In this document: in pieces, positions 61,230 to 64,000 of the stretch
Numbering within the stretch: the stretch's first letter is position 1
Layout: each line of letters begins with the position of its first letter
Assembly (NCBI GenBank): GCA_936450465.1
Contig: OW388289.1
Span: 70,616,420-70,680,419, forward strand
Direction: 5' to 3'
DNA length: 64,000 nucleotides
From: Gibbula magus
Lineage: Eukaryota > Mollusca > Gastropoda > Trochida > Trochidae
Notes under the pieces: generated by a model
Told to the model about the DNA's origin: nothing
The model's input: only the letters and a program-made list of their open reading frames with translations
Databases searched by the model: none
Translations under genes and position numbers: made by a program

Positions 61230-61500
61230 GGAAAATGTGTTAAAGCTGCTACCTTCATTTGCGAAGGATTTGGGAATATTTGAAAGTACTCCACACACTA
61301 AACTTGAGTGCTAAGATTATTATAAGACAACCACTTTTTAGATCTCAACAAGATTCGATCCATTACAGAAAATACAGAATACGGCTGCTCGTCTCCTCAT
61401 CCAACAACAGTCACAATCAAGTCGTATTACTACAGTCCACAAATCACTTCACTGTCTCCCCATCACATATCAACTAAAACATTATTTGCATAGTTGAAAA
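61230..61500 (+). pseudogene. CR1/L2-like LINE fragment, unexpanded (copy B)
   Basis: Counterpart of 13200-14130 with one 63-bp unit (61391-61453). It shows the ancestral arrangement: the QNTAARLL half is followed directly by KSLHCLPITYQ. No further LINE domains are visible upstream. Confidence 0.7.
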
Positions 61501-63429
61501 TGCCAAATCGAGATTTACACGCAAATTCAGATATTTAAGACCATATATAGAGAGAATAAATTTGATTTTCCAACATACCTTCCCAAAACCCAAAATATGA
61601 CCTAGTATGAAAACACTTTGCAAACTATAGTAATATCCAATGCTCACATTCTCTCACACACTCTGTTCAGATACTAAGCTCAAAATCTCCTCCTCGGGAT
61701 TATTCCAATATCTCTATACGATGCATATATTCATGCCTATTAACCTTTGTTATTGGCAAATATATTAATCATCTGAAATAATTACATGAACATATCTCAG
61801 AAATAACATATACTTACTTATAAATCCTTATATGTATATCCTAGATTATTAGTTTCTAAATGTCAAGAAATAATGCTGTAAACTTCTCTGTTTAGAAAAA
61901 AAACTTTGCAAGGCATTTAGGGGCTTATGTGTTCATATTGATTCTATGAGGTTACTAAGAACTGTCATCATACAAAATACGAGATTAACAATCTAAGAAT
62001 AATAAATAGGTCAGAACTGGGTTATATCAGGCCTTCAACAGAATTAAACTAAATTGTAGATTTTAAACATTATATGTTCATGTTTCTGAAAACACACCTT
62101 TTAGAAAATCGTTGCTTTGTTTATGGCGTCTTACAGTATGATGAGTTAACAAGTCCAATGAGATTATTTATGTCTATAAGATATTTTATTAATTACATTT
62201 CAACATTTCATAATTTCCAACTTACATGCCAAACAATATGGCCTTCAACATTTTAAAAAAGCGATTCATTCACCCTAAGTGGTTTTGAACAGACATAAAA
62301 ATGATATTCTGATGTATGAACTTGTGCATACGTCTTTTCAAACAATATTACCAACACGGATTTTTTTCTGGCTGCAGTATGTTTGCTTTTGTTTAGAATG
62401 TGTAGAGGTTTCCTTTGTTAATTACATGTATCTTATAAATGAAACTTCCGACGACCACTTTGTCTGACATTGTAACTTTTAAAATCAAAACTGTTGATGT
62501 GAGTAACAGTAGTAATGTTATTATGATCAAGGCGATTGGTCATACATAAAGGACCATTGTATTCTAACTTTATTCCAGTTTTAAATAAGTGGGAGCCTCG
62601 AGGTTCCTCTTGGGACTGGCCATGATTCCAATTTCATGAAAATTAGGATCACAGCGAATTTTAACTTTATAAAATTACAATCTGAGAGCATTATATTAAT
62701 ACAGCCTCGGGAATATTCCAATATCTCTGGTGACAGATTACAAGTGCGTTTGAAAACTGATACACCCTTAGGCATCTTGGCAAAATAAAATTTTAGAGGA
62801 TGCCATTGAAACAAATTTGGAACTCATATACGTCATCGAATTTCATTTACAACATTAATGTCTGATGTTTTGAGATATATATAAGTTTAGATATACACAT
62901 CTTGCAGTGATAGAAACTGAAAACATATTTGATGTAATTTACATGTATCTCTATAGTTGAATAGCGCAAATATCCTACCCAGCTCCTCACAGGAGCGCTG
63001 ATAGATGGACCAATGGATGTCACTCCTCAGCGAACATCTTATTCTCATCCTCACTTTAGTTGAAATAATTCATTTTTATTTTAAAGGAAACTATTGAATA
63101 CAGGCAAACTTGTCGTCCATGAAGTCAAATGCACTCCAGGCTGTTATTTGTATACGGGTGAGCACAACAGTCAAGTTCACTATTTGCCATCTTCTAAGAT
63201 TTTGTCAGAGATTTGAAATTATTTTTATTTGTATTTGTACTTATGTGTAGACACGATTTTGGAGACATTTTTAATGGATGCAAATATATGTATTTCAATT
63301 CTTTTCAACCCAAACGGAAACCATATTAAATATTAATATTCGAGAGCCGTGCTATAAACTGTTATAACTTGAGGGGTACGTTTGTAGCAGGCAAAACTTA
63401 GTTGTTTCATTCGAGTGTGTATAGACATA

Positions 63430-63760
63430 AACTAACTAGCAAAAGAAACGCTACCACTTTAGATTTGAAATTACGAAAAAAATCAAACTCAGATTCAAAA
63501 CCAACCACATGAAACACATCGCCCAAACACAACAATGATTGTTTCATATTGAACTGTGGTATCAAACGCATGATTTTCCCAAATTTTCCCAAATTGTGGT
63601 TTTTGCCTTGTTTGTGCAAAACAAACCAGACCCATGCCCGACTGGTATAAAACCAAAGCGAATTGGTTGTTAGACAACCACTTTGTAAAAAAAAACATTT
63701 GAAGAATGGCACGATTTACTTTACAAGAACGTGAGCGATCAATCGTGATGATTATGATGA
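63430..63760 (+). mobile_element. Tc1-like left-end fragment
   Basis: A second, separate copy of the Tc1 left end inside duplication copy B. It has the terminal sequence with gcaaaagaaacgctacc, the same leader as 59640-59900, and an ATG at 63706 encoding MARFTLQERERSIVMI before it stops. Duplication copy A lacks it at the matching place (about 16330-16400), so the relic is polymorphic between the two copies. Confidence 0.75.
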
Positions 63761-63769
63761 TAATCGTCA

Positions 63770-64000
63770 AGATAGGCGGAAATTTCATTTATAATGCGAA
63801 TATGGCAATATATTGAAATTGTAGATCAAAAGGGAAATTTGTATGAAAAGGAGGACATTGAAATCAAATATGGAATTCTCAATATTAATTGTTTATACTT
63901 TGAAAGCATTAAAAGTGCAACCCTAGCATATTGCAAATGCCAAAAGGTAAATGGCATATGTAAGACTTTCTACTGCATCCCGCTTTGCCTTTCAACATTT
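63770..64000 (+). pseudogene. L1/Tx1-like LINE fragment, cut by window end
   Basis: Matches 16430-16645. The GNLYEKEDIEIKYGILN-type segment is visible, and the element runs off the window. Confidence 0.6.

Larger units (their letters stand above)
48398..64000 (+). repeat. Segmental duplication, copy B
   Basis: Partner of copy A at 1-16645. Compared with A it has a roughly 290-bp insertion (53601-53893), about 230 extra bases near 54985-55215, about 1.6 kb kept at 56505-58105, a Tc1 relic with its left end preserved (59640-60765), a second Tc1 left end (63430-63760), and one 63-bp unit instead of 13. The stretch A 9090-11970 (2.9 kb) is replaced in B by unrelated sequence of about 0.8 kb at 59405-60190. 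Confidence 0.92.

Overview
The window looks like AT-rich intergenic DNA of a eukaryote, most likely a marine invertebrate and possibly a mollusc. Supporting signs are an intron-like gene fragment, decayed mariner, Tc1, Penelope-like and non-LTR elements, short inverted-repeat elements and microsatellites. There is no bacterial operon structure and no ribosomal RNA gene. The species cannot be named from the sequence alone. Almost everything here is repeat, transposon relic or segmental duplication; few open frames are genuine genes.

Layout: positions 1-16645 (copy A) and 48398-64000 (copy B) are two co-linear, same-strand copies of one segment, and both run off the window edges. They differ by many substitutions and by insertions or deletions. 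These include a 63-bp repeat present 13 times in A and once in B, a different Tc1 relic in each, a 1.6-kb stretch kept only in B, and a roughly 290-bp insertion in B. Between them lie more diverged paralogous blocks: 26245-31500 resembles 41081-46760, with an internal inversion at about 28.7-30.7 kb. A third partial copy lies at 46840-47310. True tandem duplication and unmerged haplotypes both remain possible for A and B.

The unique part at 17.3-26 kb holds four exon-like segments of an unrecognised minus-strand gene (18016-21330), of which three join in phase at good splice sites. It also holds a nearly perfect 880-bp palindrome (23002-23881) made of two tail-out 3' ends of a Penelope-like retroelement.

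The most notable object is a virus-like mobile element at 34493-41067 (6.6 kb) bounded by inverted repeats. Its genes all lie on the minus strand: a protein with two PC4-like ssDNA-binding domains, two tandem BIR (IAP-type) proteins without RING, two small proteins, and a zinc-finger/A32-like packaging ATPase interrupted by in-frame stop codons. Its terminal repeats are packed with CRE-like, AGGTCA direct-repeat and YY1-like motifs. No DNA polymerase B, integrase, protease or capsid gene is visible between the ends, so it is best read as a non-autonomous or decayed relative of Polinton/adintovirus-type elements, or a distinct small lineage. Next to it (33346-34294) are broken pieces of what looks like the ORF1 of another retroelement.
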